Below are positions 6,446 through 6,503 of a stretch of DNA of 6,503 nucleotides, in pieces (positions within the stretch are counted from its first letter, which is position 1; every line of letters begins with the position of its first letter). Origin of the DNA: an uncultured Clostridia bacterium (lineage in GTDB: Bacteria; Bacillota; Clostridia; Oscillospirales; Ruminococcaceae). The stretch covers positions 1 through 6,503 of the forward strand of contig CAMWLH010000121.1 in assembly GCA_947175045.1 (NCBI GenBank), written 5' to 3'. The notes beneath the pieces were generated by a model that was not told the origin of the DNA, searched no databases, and worked only from the letters and a program-made list of their open reading frames with translations. Made by a program: the position numbers and the translations under genes.

Positions 6446-6503
6446 TTCCGCGAGAGCCTGTGAAAACGGAGCGAAGCGGAGTTTTCGCGGGCGGGTCGCG
6501 GAA
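6446..6503 (+). repeat. Nested imperfect palindrome in the intergenic region after addB, reaching the window edge
   Basis: Outer arms TTCCGCGA (6446-6453) and TCGCGGAA (6496-6503) are perfect 8-bp inverted copies. Inside them GCCTGTGAAAAC (6456-6467) pairs with GTTTTCGCGGGC (6481-6492) over 12 positions, two of which are G-U in + strand RNA. The apical loop is GGAGCGAAGCGGA (6468-6480). The G-U pairs would be A-C mismatches in the opposite strand, so the structure favours + strand RNA, that is, the addB transcript or the leader of the next gene. No T-run is seen before the window ends. It could be an intergenic repeat of the REP type, a 3' UTR stabiliser, or part of a larger structured RNA. 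The pairing is seen directly; the function is unknown. Confidence 0.55.

Noticed and set aside
6475..6479. AGCGG in the palindrome loop, identical to the Bacillus subtilis Chi sequence read by AddAB
   Set aside because: A 5-mer this short occurs many times in this GC-rich window, and the Chi sequence of this organism is unknown.

Overview
The window reads as one co-directional (+ strand) gene cluster from a moderately GC-rich Firmicute, most likely a Ruminococcus/Oscillospiraceae-type Clostridium. This rests on AddB-type (AddAB/RexAB) rather than RecBCD recombination machinery, strong GGAGG/AAAGGGG ribosome binding sites, frequent ATA/AGG/GGA codons beside GC-rich ones, and the style of the HAD protein. 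The assignment is inference; there is no rRNA or other phylogenetic marker in the window.

Layout. Positions 1-165 hold the last 54 codons of a gene that starts upstream; its tail loosely resembles the C-terminal domain of histidyl-tRNA synthetase/HisZ-like proteins. After a 58-nt gap comes a 315-aa PfkB/ribokinase-family sugar kinase (224-1171), closest by motifs to 2-keto-3-deoxygluconate kinases. A 51-nt spacer with a small hairpin leads to a 522-aa two-part protein (1223-2791): an N-terminal Cof-type HAD-IIB phosphatase with all four catalytic motifs, fused in frame to about 230 residues that look like a PD-(D/E)XK-nuclease-like domain followed by a winged-helix-like tail. Its stop codon overlaps the start of the last gene (TGATG), a 1198-aa AddB (2791-6387), the nuclease/scaffold subunit of the AddAB double-strand-break resection enzyme. 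The final 116 nt are non-coding as far as can be seen and carry a nested inverted repeat that runs to the window edge.

How the parts work together. The HAD-fusion gene and addB are almost certainly translationally coupled. The kinase and the upstream partial gene may belong to the same transcription unit or simply be neighbours on the same strand. The kinase suggests sugar-acid catabolism, whereas AddB handles DNA ends, so the cluster is not one obvious pathway. AddA, the helicase partner, is not in the window and would be expected just downstream.

The points most worth following are the HAD-nuclease-like-wHTH fusion coupled to addB, the loss of the Walker A motif in this AddB while its nuclease and iron-sulphur residues are intact, and the strand-asymmetric palindrome after addB. 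No mobile element, CRISPR array, tRNA or rRNA was seen.
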